A DNA stretch of 64,000 nt from Polytrichum commune (lineage: Eukaryota > Streptophyta > Polytrichopsida > Polytrichales > Polytrichaceae), in assembly GCA_950295325.1 (NCBI GenBank), contig OX485804.1, forward strand, positions 248,001 to 312,000, in the 5' to 3' direction. A program made the position numbers and the translations under genes. The notes under the pieces are model-generated. The model was not told where the DNA came from, did no database searches, and saw only the letters and a program-made list of their open reading frames with translations. Positions 1 through 10,487 of the stretch are shown in pieces. Numbering within the stretch: the first letter of the stretch is position 1; every line of letters begins with the position of its first letter.

Positions 1-1308
1 AATGCCCCCAAACACTTCCACCAAAGTGATCCCCGCGTCTGACGGACGCCACATAATGGGGTGTGCCAACGCCGATGGGCTATCAAATATGAGCGGTGTC
101 GTAGAGGCGAAAGAGAGGACAATGCCCTCACATCGCCGGACTAGATTGGCGGAATCACGCCAGGGAGAAAGGGGATCCTTGGGATCGCGCCCCATTGCAT
201 TCCTAGGTGCCATATCCCGTTGATCGTCTGTACTCCCCATGAATGCCAATGATTCCTCCAACAATGCGGAACCATAAGGCAATGTGTCCACAATAGCAAC
301 ACATCCAAAAACCATGGATAATGGTGCTATGGTCGCGGACGCCGCGAAAGCCATATGAATAAGTTCCCTGCGGCCATCCCCAGCCGACCAACCTGGTCGG
401 ATCCACGCCTCTTCAATCCAGTTGTCCAAACCAAAGCCAAGAGGATAAAGTGCTTGCTGACCTACTAAAATGTCATAGTCAATCGCATCCGTCATCGCAC
501 ACCTAAGAAGAAGAGGTATTGGTGGATCTCCATGTTTTACTTGGAAGCTAAGCTGTAATGGCTCCCGAGTATAACCCATGGCCCGCTCCACGTGACCAAC
601 GGATGTGATAATGGTGAATGGACAGGGAGCCAAGTCCTCGGCCGCCAATCCCAACTCATGGGCAAGCTTCTTGCCGATCATAATGGGTTGTGTCCTTGAA
701 TCCATCATCACACAACGGGGTGCAACCCGAGTGGCATTGCCCCCAGTCCGACTGACCATCAAAATGTCGGTATCATTCACCATACGCACAACACTGTGTC
801 GAATGGCGCGGCCCTCGCGAACAAATCTAGCAGCTACATCAGACAGATAAGCTGCTCCCGCGGATTGTGGTGAATCATAAGACGTGGTCGGCCCCCTGTG
901 ATCTGAGGTGTATGCGTCAAAAGACGCAATGGTCTCTGCAGCAAGCCTTGCTCGCCGTTTGGCCACTTCATCGGGGTCTTCAGAAGTAGGGATGTCCGTG
1001 GTGGCTTGGGCCACGGTCAAAGAAGGTGAGGATGCCGTCCCTTCCAAAATCCTACCCGCTAAGTGAAAAACCTTAGCAGGTTGGAATTCTGGCGATGACC
1101 ACTCCATCGCCGTGAACAAAGGGGTGTGCAACAATTTGGATGCCAAAGTGTGCACCATGCCAATCGCCGGATTTGAAGCCTCCAAACTCGAATGACGACC
1201 ACTTACAGATTGGACCGCATCCGCCAATCCAAAATATAATGGCAAACGGGCCTGGCCAATCTGATCCACTGGACCATTGCCCCGAGCTCGTAAGCTCTCC
1301 ACAGACTC
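1..1308 (-). pseudogene. Retropepsin-like protease region running into a C5-methyltransferase-like motif (partial)
   Basis: The frame continues, open and in phase, from the gag TAG to the window edge (about 436 codons). Around 759-600 the sequence VMMDSRTQPIMIGKKLAHEL resembles the retropepsin active-site segment, normally D-S/T-G-A; here the residues after Asp (codon 702-700) are Ser-Arg, so the flap glycine is lost or diverged. It is followed by a hydrophobic YDILVGQQALYPLG segment, like the second half of such proteases. The frame then runs to ITLVEVFGGI at the edge. That ending resembles motif I (SAM binding, F-G-G-I/F-x-G) of cytosine-5 DNA methyltransferases, but only the first residues are in view. 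There is no start codon; expression would require fusion to gag. Confidence 0.55.
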
Positions 1309-1311
1309 CTA

Positions 1312-2844
1312 TGTGGTTGAGGGCGTGGCTCGTGACACGGATTGAGCCCGTGTCACCGCTGCGGAACTCACCATTTCTCCCGAGGCTCCGAACATACAAT
1401 AATCCGGAGTGGAAGAACTAGCCTTAGTGGCGGACAAAAACGGTGAGTCCAAGATTTGGCCGGATGACGCCAAACTTTTGAACCTCTTCTCCAATGCTCC
1501 AATCTTTCCCTCCAACGCCTTCTTCCGATCGGAAGAAGGACGTTTCTCTGGATGGAAAGCGAAGCAGTTCTCCACCGTGTGATTGTTCCGCCCACAATGG
1601 GAACACGTCAACTGCTTGGGTAAATGCTTACCCGTCCCCTTCCTCGAATACTTCGAGGGAACAAATGGTTTCCGCTTCAGATTACCTACGGTCTGGGTTG
1701 TCATTGCTTCGAAGGACAATCCTTCTTAGCGTGGCCCGCCTGCCGACAAGACCAACAATGCAACGTCTTGTCCGCCTCCACCTCTGCCAATTCTGCAGTC
1801 GCGACCGGCACCTTCCGGATTTGCTAGACTCCACTAGCAAGGACACCAAATCAGTGGCATTGTGATGATACAATGCACGATCACACTGCTCCACAATGGC
1901 GAATGCCTCTACAAGTGTCGTCCGACCATCATAATCCATGATGATCCTGGGTAGCGCCAAGTCAAGGAGGCGTTTGTCAATCTTGGACAAAAACACCTTC
2001 ACCAATTGACTTTCCGCAAACACACCTTCAGATTCTTTGGCAAACCTCGCCAACCTCATATACATGGTACGAGATGTATCGTCGTTCTCCCATCTAAAAT
2101 CTTGTATCCGCTGCATCTGGTTCCGACGGAAACCTCCGTATTCATCATGTAGATGCAGCTCAAATGTTCGTAACGGCTCAAAAACTGGCGCAGCCCCCAA
2201 AGAGGTTAAAACCGCCTGGGTAGCTTGGGCATAACGGGAGAGTGGAAGAATGGGGCTTGACGCACTCGCCATAGCGGGAGCAAAATCCTTATCTTTGGGT
2301 TCACCATGAAAAGCTCCCTCCACATCCACCACATATACTCCCTCCGGCACCTCCGACTTAACCTCAGGGACGACCATAAAGTTCGAAGCTGCACCTCCTT
2401 CAATGCGGATACCAACTTAACATGAGTCTCCCAGTTATGCTCCACCTGGCGCAGCTCCATCCAATGAGCCTCCGTCCACCGATCATAAGTTTGGAGAGCT
2501 TCGTGCTCCAAATGCTGAGGCAGAAGCTCAAACGCATACCAATCGTTAAAATTGGTATTGCGTTGGCGTTTCTCTCGCATCCACGTACGAAACCGGATTT
2601 TCCAATCTTGCAGAGAAATGGTCCCTGCTCGACCGGAAAACCGGTCCCGTATTCCTCCCCTAGTCTCCTATTCCATATCGTCAAAGGTTCCCACCCACAG
2701 GACGTGAGACCTAGTGATAGTCCCCCACGCCGAAGTAGGCTGAAAAGCCTCGTCGGGTGCTACCACTAGTTCAACGTCCGAGGGATAACCTTCCGATGCT
2801 CCTGGGGACGGAGAATGATAATGTTGAGTACGACTTGTAACCAT
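1312..2844 (-). pseudogene. gag pseudogene with two CCHC zinc knuckles
   Basis: This is a capsid/nucleocapsid-like protein of a plant LTR retroelement. The N-terminal part begins MVTSRTQHYHSPSP, is interrupted by TAG near 2670, and continues through a retrotransposon-gag-like segment (WYAFELLPQHLEHEA). The frame then shifts near 2390 into a segment with YMRLARFAKESEG and FLSKIDKRLLDLALP, typical of capsid assembly domains. Two nucleocapsid knuckles of form CX2CX4HX4C follow in two different frames: CWSCRQAGHAKKDC at 1757-1716 and CSHCGRNNHTVENC at 1605-1564. In the family these bind genomic RNA. The last gag frame ends at TAG 1311-1309, directly before the protease frame in the same reading frame. 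Three frame changes show a non-functional copy. Confidence 0.75.
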
Positions 2845-4695
2845 AAACCTACAATGGGTTAGTCACCGAATCACCAACCCAAATGAATTAGTATCCAGGT
2901 ACAAGAGAAAATGGTCAAAGGCAACCTGCACCTGCAACCACCACCAAAACATATGGTCTGCTGGTCATTAATCCGGCCTCACCACAAGTGAAAACGAGCA
3001 CCGCCCACTTGGTGCACAAACAAAGGTCCCGTCCGTCATTAATCCGACCTCACCTCCACAGTATCCTATCACAATCTAAGACAACACAAAATGGGGCAGT
3101 GCTAGAACACTCCAGCACGACAGCCCGCCACATGGGAAGGTACCAAAACAAAATACAAGGAACAATACAATAACAGCATTGGATCCTCTTCCCCAAAATA
3201 ACACTTAAGTAGAAATTGAAAGCGACCGCAACCAATTGGCACCCGCCTACAATTGGTGGTCAAAAATCATAAGTTCATGTTGCTTAGGAAATAAAAATTA
3301 CATAAGCACATCTCTCATCTCCCCACTACTACCTAAAAATCCCTCCTCACAACAATGCCGGAAATATGTGTTGACAAATACAATTCGACCCTAACAATAA
3401 TTTATTTTAAGGCCGAACATAAATCTCACATACCACCCAATTCCTAATGGCACCCCCTCGGAAATTCCGTGCAACACGACCCCTAAAAGAAATCCCAAGT
3501 ATTTTGATATTTCATAAGATGTTTGGGTTTCATCTTCTGTTCTTGATTAATGAAAATAAGGAATGAACCTCTTAGAGAGAAAAGAAAAATTAGAAGTTGA
3601 AAGAAAACATTAAATAATATTTTAAAAATTAAATTAAATAAAAATCCGGATTTAATTATTTAATTTAAAAAATCCAGTTTTTAATCAATTAATGTATTTA
3701 TTTAAATAAAAAGTACAAATCAAATATAAAAATATAAAAATAAGAATGATTGTTAATATGTAACCGGTTGGACTTGCAAACACTCAGAACTCAACCGGTT
3801 ACGATAAAAATAAATCTTTTTGATAAAAATAAAAATAAAAAGAAGGCAGCAAGCAGCTGCACCCTGAAATTGCCTGTAACAGCCGCTGACCTGCCGCCAG
3901 CAGAGCCTGCACTGTTCGACCAGGGAGGAGCCAGGGGGCTCCGGCTCCCAAAGGACTCCTCCCTTTTTTGTTTTTTTTTATTTCACAGATTTTTTTGTAT
4001 TTGATTCACATACTCTTGCATTTAGAATCACAAATCCGCTCTCAAAGCTCAATGTCACGGATTCAAGCTTGAATGTGAGCAAAATAACACAAAATTCCGT
4101 GAAAAATTCAAAGATTTCTCACCACCCTTCAACTTGATGTGACATTCACAAGAAATTATTTTTCTTCTTGTTGCTTCAACAATCCGCGGCTTTGTCCGCT
4201 CCAAAACTTCGTCGCTCCTTACCCCCACGCGCCCCCTTACGCGTTAAATCTCAAGAATCAAGAAGAAAGGAGAAAAAAATAGAAAAATGAAGCATTCTTG
4301 CCAAGTGAGAAGGAAGAGAGTCAAACCCTTATAAGAGCTCTAAATCTCTCTTCAAATGCACACAATGAGTCAAGCTATCTCTCACTCTACCACGGGAGAA
4401 TCCAAGAATGTAAGTAGGGGGAGAAGAACTCAAGATTTATTGCAAAAACATGCAATCTTCACCTCACACAAGTTTTCTCCACACACTCACTCACAAGACT
4501 TGACTTGGCATGAATGCCAAGCCAAAGAGGAAGCTCCTCACTTAGGAGCCTTCCTCTCCACATCTACATTCATCCATCCAAATCTAGATGGATGAAACCC
4601 AACGGATAAGGTGCGGCCGTCGACGCCGTATACCGTGACAGATGCTAGGCATAATATTTGGCAAGCACTCATGATTACGAAAAATTACTAGTCAA
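2845..4695. other. Intergenic, AT-rich; short repeats only
   Basis: No gene is recognised. The motif GTCATTAATCCGGCCTCACC near 2965 recurs with one change near 3035. Bases 3540-3850 are strongly AT-rich. A perfect 11-bp inverted repeat GTAACCGGTTG / CAACCGGTTAC lies at 3760-3770 and 3792-3802, related to the repeat family near 20.4-21.1 kb. Open frames at 3750 and 4356 have no recognisable protein. Confidence 0.6.
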
Positions 4696-5900
4696 TGAGG
4701 GTCAGAGCAAGAGGACAAGCAAGTTTCAACATTGATAGATCTAATTTGGACCACATCCTTACTTTACATATTTTAATTGAAGATGTATTACATGGGGTTG
4801 AGTGTCTATTCATGTTTTTTTTATTTTAAAAAAGTTTTTGACATGGTTTCACGTGACAAGCTTTGGGAACAACTCCAACAAAAAGGCATACTGATTCGTT
4901 TACAACAAGTTTTAAAATCCATGTATACCACAATCATGCAAAATTACAAATTAACAAATGACATACATGGTGAAGTAATGTTTGAAATTGGTGTTGAACA
5001 AAGATGTCACCTTTCCCTCATGTTATTTGTCTTCTATATTGATGATCTTGAAATATATGTGATCGACAAGGATTCTCTATGTTTATTTAGCATAGTGTTG
5101 CTATTATCCTTTATGATGATGATGTTTGTATGTTCTCTAAATCAGGAGCAAGCTGCTACATAAGCTATATGATTTTTTCACTTCTCTAGCCTTGATGTCA
5201 ATTTATCTAAGACCAAATCATGATCTTTGGCCGCAACAAAAGGAAATTAAACCCAAAGGCATCTTACCTAGGCAAGAACTAAAGCGAGATAACCCTTGAA
5301 TATAAATACCTTGGGATCTATTTTTATTTAAACGGTTGCTTTAAGCCATCAAGTGAAAGGCAACAAATTGCAACGTATGAAAGCCTTGATGATCATCTTA
5401 AGGGAAGAAGCAATAGTTGGAACTCAAAACCCATCTATTCAAGCCTTTGGTGCTTCCAACTGTCACATAGGGCACTAGAAATCGGGAGGTGGCTTTAAAC
5501 TCTCATTGGAAGGTTTTTGGGAAGAGCATGAAGACACATATAATGTCTTATGTCAAAGTGTGTTCTTCGACAACCTACCATATTTTGATGGCCAAATTTG
5601 GAGAACCTACATGGAACTATATGTTTGTAAGTTAAATATGGGGTTTCAACAATGGCTTCCCACCTACCCTCATCTCGGTTAGTCAATCAAGCAAGCTTGC
5701 TTTCCCAACACCATTGCTGAACAAGGATTTGACACTTGGCACAAATCGACAATCGTGTGAAAGGCATCATGGGGTCTATCTCATTGGAAACCCATGACAA
5801 CTTAACACTACAAAGATCACATTTGATGATCTCAAAAAGGCTTCTCTTGCTAAAGAATATAACTCTTTCTAGCTCTTGGGGAAGAAACTACACTAAACAT
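4696..5900 (+). pseudogene. LINE (non-LTR retrotransposon) reverse transcriptase remnant
   Basis: The translated plus strand shows the order of a plant LINE reverse transcriptase. A QASFNIDRSNLDHILTLHIL-like segment near 4715-4780 matches the conserved 'GFR..R...DHI..L' region. FKKVFDMVSRDKLWEQLQQ follows at about 4821-4880, then EIGVEQRCHLSLMLF..YIDDLE at about 4984-5055. After a frame change comes the catalytic box at 5112-5123, reading YDDD in place of the usual YADD. Downstream pieces (NLSKTKSMIFGRNKR near 5200, YKYLGIYF near 5305) match the post-catalytic region. Multiple stops and frame changes make it a relic. No endonuclease or poly(A) tail was identified. Confidence 0.8.
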
Positions 5901-7010
5901 GATATTTAGTATCATACGCTATTTTATGTCTTTATGGTAACTATTTGGATGACATTTTTTATGAATAAGTGAACATATAGTGTCATGGATGAATTCATCC
6001 ATTGGCCAAAACCCTACCTTCTCTTGTCATCAACTTGTGTTCAAAAATTGTCACGGATGGTTGAAATTTGGATGGAAAGTCACATGGTAAAGTGACACTA
6101 ATTGCGACACTGTAAATCTATAATCCCCCAAAAAATAAACAAGAATGTCAAATAATTTTGGGTTGACATTTAGTGTTGGTGACACTCTACCACAGTTTAC
6201 AGTGAATTTTGAACAAAACACTTAGAATTGGTGTAGATTACCTCCACCTCAAGGGATTTCTAAAAAATGAATGCAAATTGTACTCGAGCCCATTCACACT
6301 ATCACAATGCAAGACCATATTTGCTTATTGCACCTCAAATGACGTAGACTTGCCATTGAAATTTGATGGTGGTGGATTATCGTTATCTCTAGAAATAATA
6401 GATTATGCCACTTTTGATCTTATAATGTAGTTGACATTGATGTGCTTTTAGTCCCATAACCCTTTTGGCTTCCCAAACTATGAATCTCTTTCATTTCATT
6501 GGTGATTTCATTTATGTTGCGTCATAGGAGTTTAAATTATGTTAGGACGACACTGAAAACAACGGATGTTGCATAGATTGATATATGACATTGATAGGGT
6601 ACATTACAATGTTATTGAATTCAATGAAGAAAACATAAAGTCTTTCCAGGTGACCAATGTTGTACATGTCCTGTTATATTTTACTAAATTGCTTGTTTTC
6701 CGAAAATTCCCAATTGCCGAAGTTTCAGTTACATTCAAAATTCAACAAACAATGACACTTTATTGAAAATGGGTGGGGCAATGCATCAATACTCATGTGT
6801 CCTAAGTGGACATGTCATGGTTCTCACCTATCATAATTGTGTCCTATTATGATTCAACCTTACATTGGTTTTACCTTGTCTTATTGTGACATCCTACACC
6901 AATACTCTAAGAAATAACACTAAACTCCACAACGTTATCAACGATTGCATTGCACTCGTCTTCCACCACCAAAATTTGTGTCCTTTGACGCGTCCAACCA
7001 CAGGACACGA
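5901..7010. other. Intergenic; no recognised gene
   Basis: The sequence is AT-rich with short open frames (6209-6430, 6566-6766) that do not resemble known proteins. The LINE relic may extend a little past 5900. Confidence 0.5.
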
Positions 7011-7013
7011 AGA

Positions 7014-8009
7014 TCATCCTCTTTGTCCATAGCCAACATATCCAAGCAGACGTTCCAGAAACGGACGAGGCCTCAGCCTACATGTCCTCATAACTTCCAA
7101 GTATGCCGCAAAATCCTGCGAACTAGTATCCATAGAAGGAAAGACAAGCCGACCGAACGTCAACAAGTCCTTCATAGCCAACTTCACCTGTGCCATCCTT
7201 TCATGTACGAGACTAGAAGACACTCCCATTCTAGGACAGATCAATGGTGCTTCCACACCATTGAAATGACGACAAAACAATTTTAGAGCTCTCACGAAAG
7301 GACGAGGATGAACCTTGGTCTCTGGTCTCTGGTCTCTAGTGTCCTACCTTGTGAACCTCATTGAATGCGCATGGAAAATCTCGTATACTTTGTTCACCAA
7401 CAAAAAAATCCTGGAGCATGTCCCAAAGAATTATGGTCGTGCATGTATTCCTACTCCTATCCCGTCCTTGGTTGATTTTCTCCTCCCAAGAAATGTATGT
7501 CCTGTCAAAGGGCCCAGGGGTGGGATCTGCAACCTCGCCCGCAGATTTTTGAGAATTACATTCCGCACCCTAAACATTTCTTGTGCACCAGCTTTCAAAC
7601 ACGTATTGGTGTCCTTGTGGGCGATTGTACCTGCAGGAATTTCCAAATCTGAAACTAGCGTCTTGTTCGTCTTGTAGGTCTTCCGTGGCCTCCTCTATGA
7701 CAAAATCAAACCCTTCTTCGAAATAGACATATTTCGCTCCCAGATCCACAATGTCCACCTCCATGGCGAGCGACTAGGACAACGTCGATCAAAATTACAA
7801 CTCTTCCAAACCTAAACTAGCAATGCAACGGTGTCCTTGTGGGCAATTGAACTTGCAGGAATTTCCAGATCTGAAACTAGCGCATGTCCGTCCTGTAGAT
7901 CTTCCGTGGCCTCCTCTATTACAAAATCAAACCCTTCTTCGAAAGAGACATATTTCGCTCCCAGATCCACAATGTCCACCTCCATGGCGAGCGAATAGGA
8001 CAACGTCAA
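7014..8009 (-). pseudogene. Unrecognised broken protein-coding relic (minus strand)
   Basis: Three minus-strand pieces look more protein-like than chance: 8009-7812 (MEVDIVDLGAKYVSFEEGFD followed by FVIEEATEDLQDG), 7646-7431 (MEIPAGTIAHKDT through LGPLTGHTFLGRR) and 7295-7014 (HERMAQVKLAMKDLLTFGRL through LEVMRTCRLRPRPFLERLL). The first piece is repeated almost intact at 7764-7570 by the local 222-bp duplication, where a frameshift after LQDEQ changes the following frame. The pieces cannot be joined into a single frame. I do not recognise the family; a captured gene fragment or transposon-borne gene is possible. Confidence 0.3.
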
Positions 8010-8051
8010 TCAAAGTTACAACTCTTCCAAACCCTAAACTAGCAATGCAAC
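7608..8051. repeat. 222-bp tandem duplication (two units)
   Basis: Unit 1 is 7608-7829 and unit 2 is 7830-8051, each exactly 222 bp. Both begin GGTGTCCTTGTGGGC and end CTAGCAATGCAAC, with a few percent divergence between them. 222 is a multiple of three, so the minus-strand segment beginning MEVDIVDLGAKYV is duplicated in frame. Confidence 0.9.
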
Positions 8052-8559
8052 AACCTTTCCCCAGCTTCCTCGCTCGCTCCGGAGCTGTTCAGTGGCGTGA
8101 ACAAGGAATAATGACGTACGGAGCTCGGGTTCGGTGTGGGGGGGTGGTGGAGACGGATATGACGGATGGACGGACGGAAGGCCAGGTCGGGCATGATGGA
8201 GGACACGGGTAGGTAAGACGGGTCGGGACGGGAGGATAAGAACGGGCTGCCCGAGCATGAACGCTGCCCGCGGGAGGCGTCCTACAAACGCTTGTAGCAC
8301 TAAAATACGGAGATCCGGTCCAATGGGTGTTGCAGTGAGCAAAAGAGGTTCCGTCAATGCCAAAGTCAAGGGATCATGACATAGTAATGACGTATTATTA
8401 TTAATAATATTAAAAAAAGTTTTGCCAAATGCTAGTATAGTTAAGAAGAAAGAAGGGAGGAAGTAAAGAAGAAGGCAAGACAAAAATCCAAAATTGCCCT
8501 TTTACAACTAGCAAAGGATCTAGAGGCTTTATAAATGATATATTTTTAGAAATATGACC

Positions 8560-8890
8560 ATTAAAGTGTAATGGTCAAAGATCATCTAACATGGGACAAC
8601 TTTGTGGTCCATGATGTAAACAACCCTTTAATAGAAGATATTCATCCTCAATAAGGTAAATTTTGTGGTGATTCTCTAGCTCTCCGACATCATTGGACCC
8701 CCCCCCCTCCCTAGTGGAAAGTAAAACGTTCATTTCTTAAAAGAACTTTGCAAATATTTGTAGATTGCATATGAATTTGTTATTTTTTGGATTTTTTTGT
8801 AGACCATGTATAGATTTTTTTCTAGCATATGGACTTTAAAAAGAATCCAAGCTATGTAGCCTGCTTGAAAAAGAATTAAAAAAAAATATT
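8560..8890. repeat. Dispersed repeat, copy 1 (second copy near 23.72-24.05 kb)
   Basis: The order here is a TAATAGAAGATA segment, TTTTGTGGTGATTCTC, a C-tract (8699-8709), AGTGGAAAGTAAAA, then TGTAGATTGCATATG and a terminal GCCTGCTTGAAA / TTTTAGGCT. The same order appears on the same strand near 23.72-24.05 kb. This marks a dispersed element, probably a non-autonomous transposon; no terminal repeats or target duplications were defined. Confidence 0.6.
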
Positions 8891-9309
8891 GTTTTTAGGC
8901 TTAAGAACCGTAATACATCAAGAGAAATCATTAGCATAACTAAAAATGGGATCACTCCAAGAACCCAAACTCGCCAAGGGTGTTTGGAATAGATGCTTGT
9001 AAAGACTTGACCCTAATTTATGTATGTTATTACATGACACCTCATGTTGCGTAATCCCTTTCCGACTTTCCCAGAGGACATTTTGATTTCCTATTACGTG
9101 TGGAAGCATCTAGAAATTCCAGCTACATCTTTGCATGTGGTGAGGCCCTCGAAACAAGGCATCATCGGACATAATCCCCCTTATAGGGATTCTTATTTCC
9201 GATCATGCCCCATCTCTTGGGCCTCACCTATTACTTACCCTAAAGCTTACTCTAGTAGAGCAGAAGAGAGTGCAGTGAGCGCCCACAGACTCACATCCGA
9301 CAGAGCATC

Positions 9310-9318
9310 AAACCCTAA
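9310..9318 (+). promoter_or_regulatory. Telo-box (AAACCCTAA) upstream of TMEM18
   Basis: An exact AAACCCTAA lies about 380 bp before the TMEM18 start codon, and TTAGGGTTT, the same motif inverted, lies at 9536-9544. Telo-boxes are known near transcription starts of many plant genes for growth and translation. The same motif lies just upstream of the PSP gene and near IF3 in this window. Its function here is inferred. Confidence 0.45.
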
Positions 9319-9695
9319 CTCATCAAATTCGCTACTCTCCTCAATTTTCAATTCCATCACTGTGTCCTTCGGCATTCTGCAGTTCTGAAATTTTTGTAAC
9401 TTAGTTCACAGTATTGCAGTCCGTGCTGTCTCTGATCTTCAACCCCATCACTTTTTTCTCTGTAGATTTGAAGTGCTGAACTATATCGCAGCATAGCATT
9501 ATTCAGTATTTCCCCCTAATCCTCAATACGAAGCTTTAGGGTTTCGAAGTTCACAGAGTAGCATTCACTATCATCCCTAATGTGCTTTGGAGTTTTGAAG
9601 TCGACGCCAACGCATTGAGTAATATCTCTAATAGTATTCAAGCTCATCACTTGTGTTCTTTGAAGTTGTGGGCACCGGCAATCGGAGTTGCAACG

Positions 9696-10235
9696 ATGGA
9701 TGCCATAGCCTCCGCCACGACAGCACACATGGACCAGATGGCAACGATCGTGGAAGGCGTAACAGAGGAGCTTAGGAAGCAGTGGGGTTCATTCTCTGCT
9801 GGAGGTTCAGAAGGCTTCTGGGATCCAATTCTACGCTTTGTGCACGCTGTGGACTGGACGGAGCCATGGTTGATGGGCTTGATGGTATTCCATGTCGCAG
9901 TGCTTGTGTTAGCCGTTTTGACGCGCAAACACGGCAACGTTCAAGCGGGGATTTTCTTCTCCGTTCTGATCTCGATTTATATGGCGGAGAGGTTGAACTC
10001 TTTCCTGCAACACCACTGGCAAAGGTTCGCCAGCCAACCCTACTTCGATGCTCACGGTGTGTTCCTCTCCACTGTGTGGTCGGGTCCTCTGCTCTTGGTT
10101 TCCACCCTCATTCTTGTCAACAGCCTGTTCGCCATGGTTTCCTTGATGGTCAAGTGGAAGAGGGCGGAACTCAAGCATCGAGCACGCACTGTTGCGCGTG
10201 GTGATAGCAACAAGAAGACGGATAAGACAGAATAG
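9696..10235 (+). CDS. TMEM18: TMEM18-family transmembrane protein
   Basis: This is a complete intronless frame of 179 residues. In animals TMEM18 is a nuclear-envelope membrane protein; the plant members are poorly characterised. The sequence shows an amphipathic N-terminus (MDAIASATTAHMDQMATIVE), the family signature around residues 41-60 (FWDPILRFVHAVDWTEPWLM), and membrane segments at about 57-76, 82-104 and 121-153. A basic tail follows (KWKRAELKHRARTVARG), as expected for a nucleus-directed C-terminus. The start was set at ATG 9696 because it begins the conserved part and follows a sequence with several stops; the open frame reaches back to 9582 without an upstream ATG. Length fits the family (about 140-180 residues). 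An upstream telo-box and a downstream poly(A) signal fit an expressed gene. Confidence 0.93.
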   Translation: MDAIASATTAHMDQMATIVEGVTEELRKQWGSFSAGGSEGFWDPILRFVHAVDWTEPWLMGLMVFHVAVLVLAVLTRKHGNVQAGIFFSVLISIYMAERLNSFLQHHWQRFASQPYFDAHGVFLSTVWSGPLLLVSTLILVNSLFAMVSLMVKWKRAELKHRARTVARGDSNKKTDKTE

Positions 10236-10487
10236 GTGAATGATTGAATGACCTTAGGGTTTTGTTTTGTTGTCTATGCGCCTAGTGTATCCATTCTGTT
10301 CAGAGGCATTACCACGTGCTGCTGCTACTCCTTCCTTCGGCTCTTATTTTACACAAATTGTTGTTCAATTGCACTTGGAGTGACGAAGAAGAGAAAAGTA
10401 GTCGGAATAAGAGGACAGACATCACATCATGGAGAACAGAGGAAGTCCGATGCTACATCTTCTTTGCTACATCAACCCTGTTACACC

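Larger units (their letters stand above)
1..2844 (-). mobile_element. Ty3/gypsy-like LTR retroelement fragment (gag-protease and start of next domain)
   Basis: The minus strand reads as one decayed retroelement polyprotein starting at the ATG at 2844-2842 and leaving the window at base 1. In order it holds a gag capsid-like region, two CCHC zinc knuckles, a retropepsin-like protease region and a frame ending at FGGI. Frames switch near 2390, 1820 and 1720, and in-frame stops lie near 2670 and at 1311-1309, so the copy is dead. No LTR, primer-binding site or poly-purine tract was recognised upstream between 2845 and 3500. Reverse transcriptase, RNase H and integrase would lie beyond the window start. 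The gypsy assignment rests on gag-knuckle-protease order and protease style; copia is less likely but not excluded without the RT/integrase order. Confidence 0.8.

Noticed and set aside
8034-8483. 149-codon minus-strand frame with Pro-rich stretch
   Set aside because: Composition reflects a GC-rich repetitive stretch (GGACGGACGG, GGGACGGG); no domain or homologous repeat supports it.
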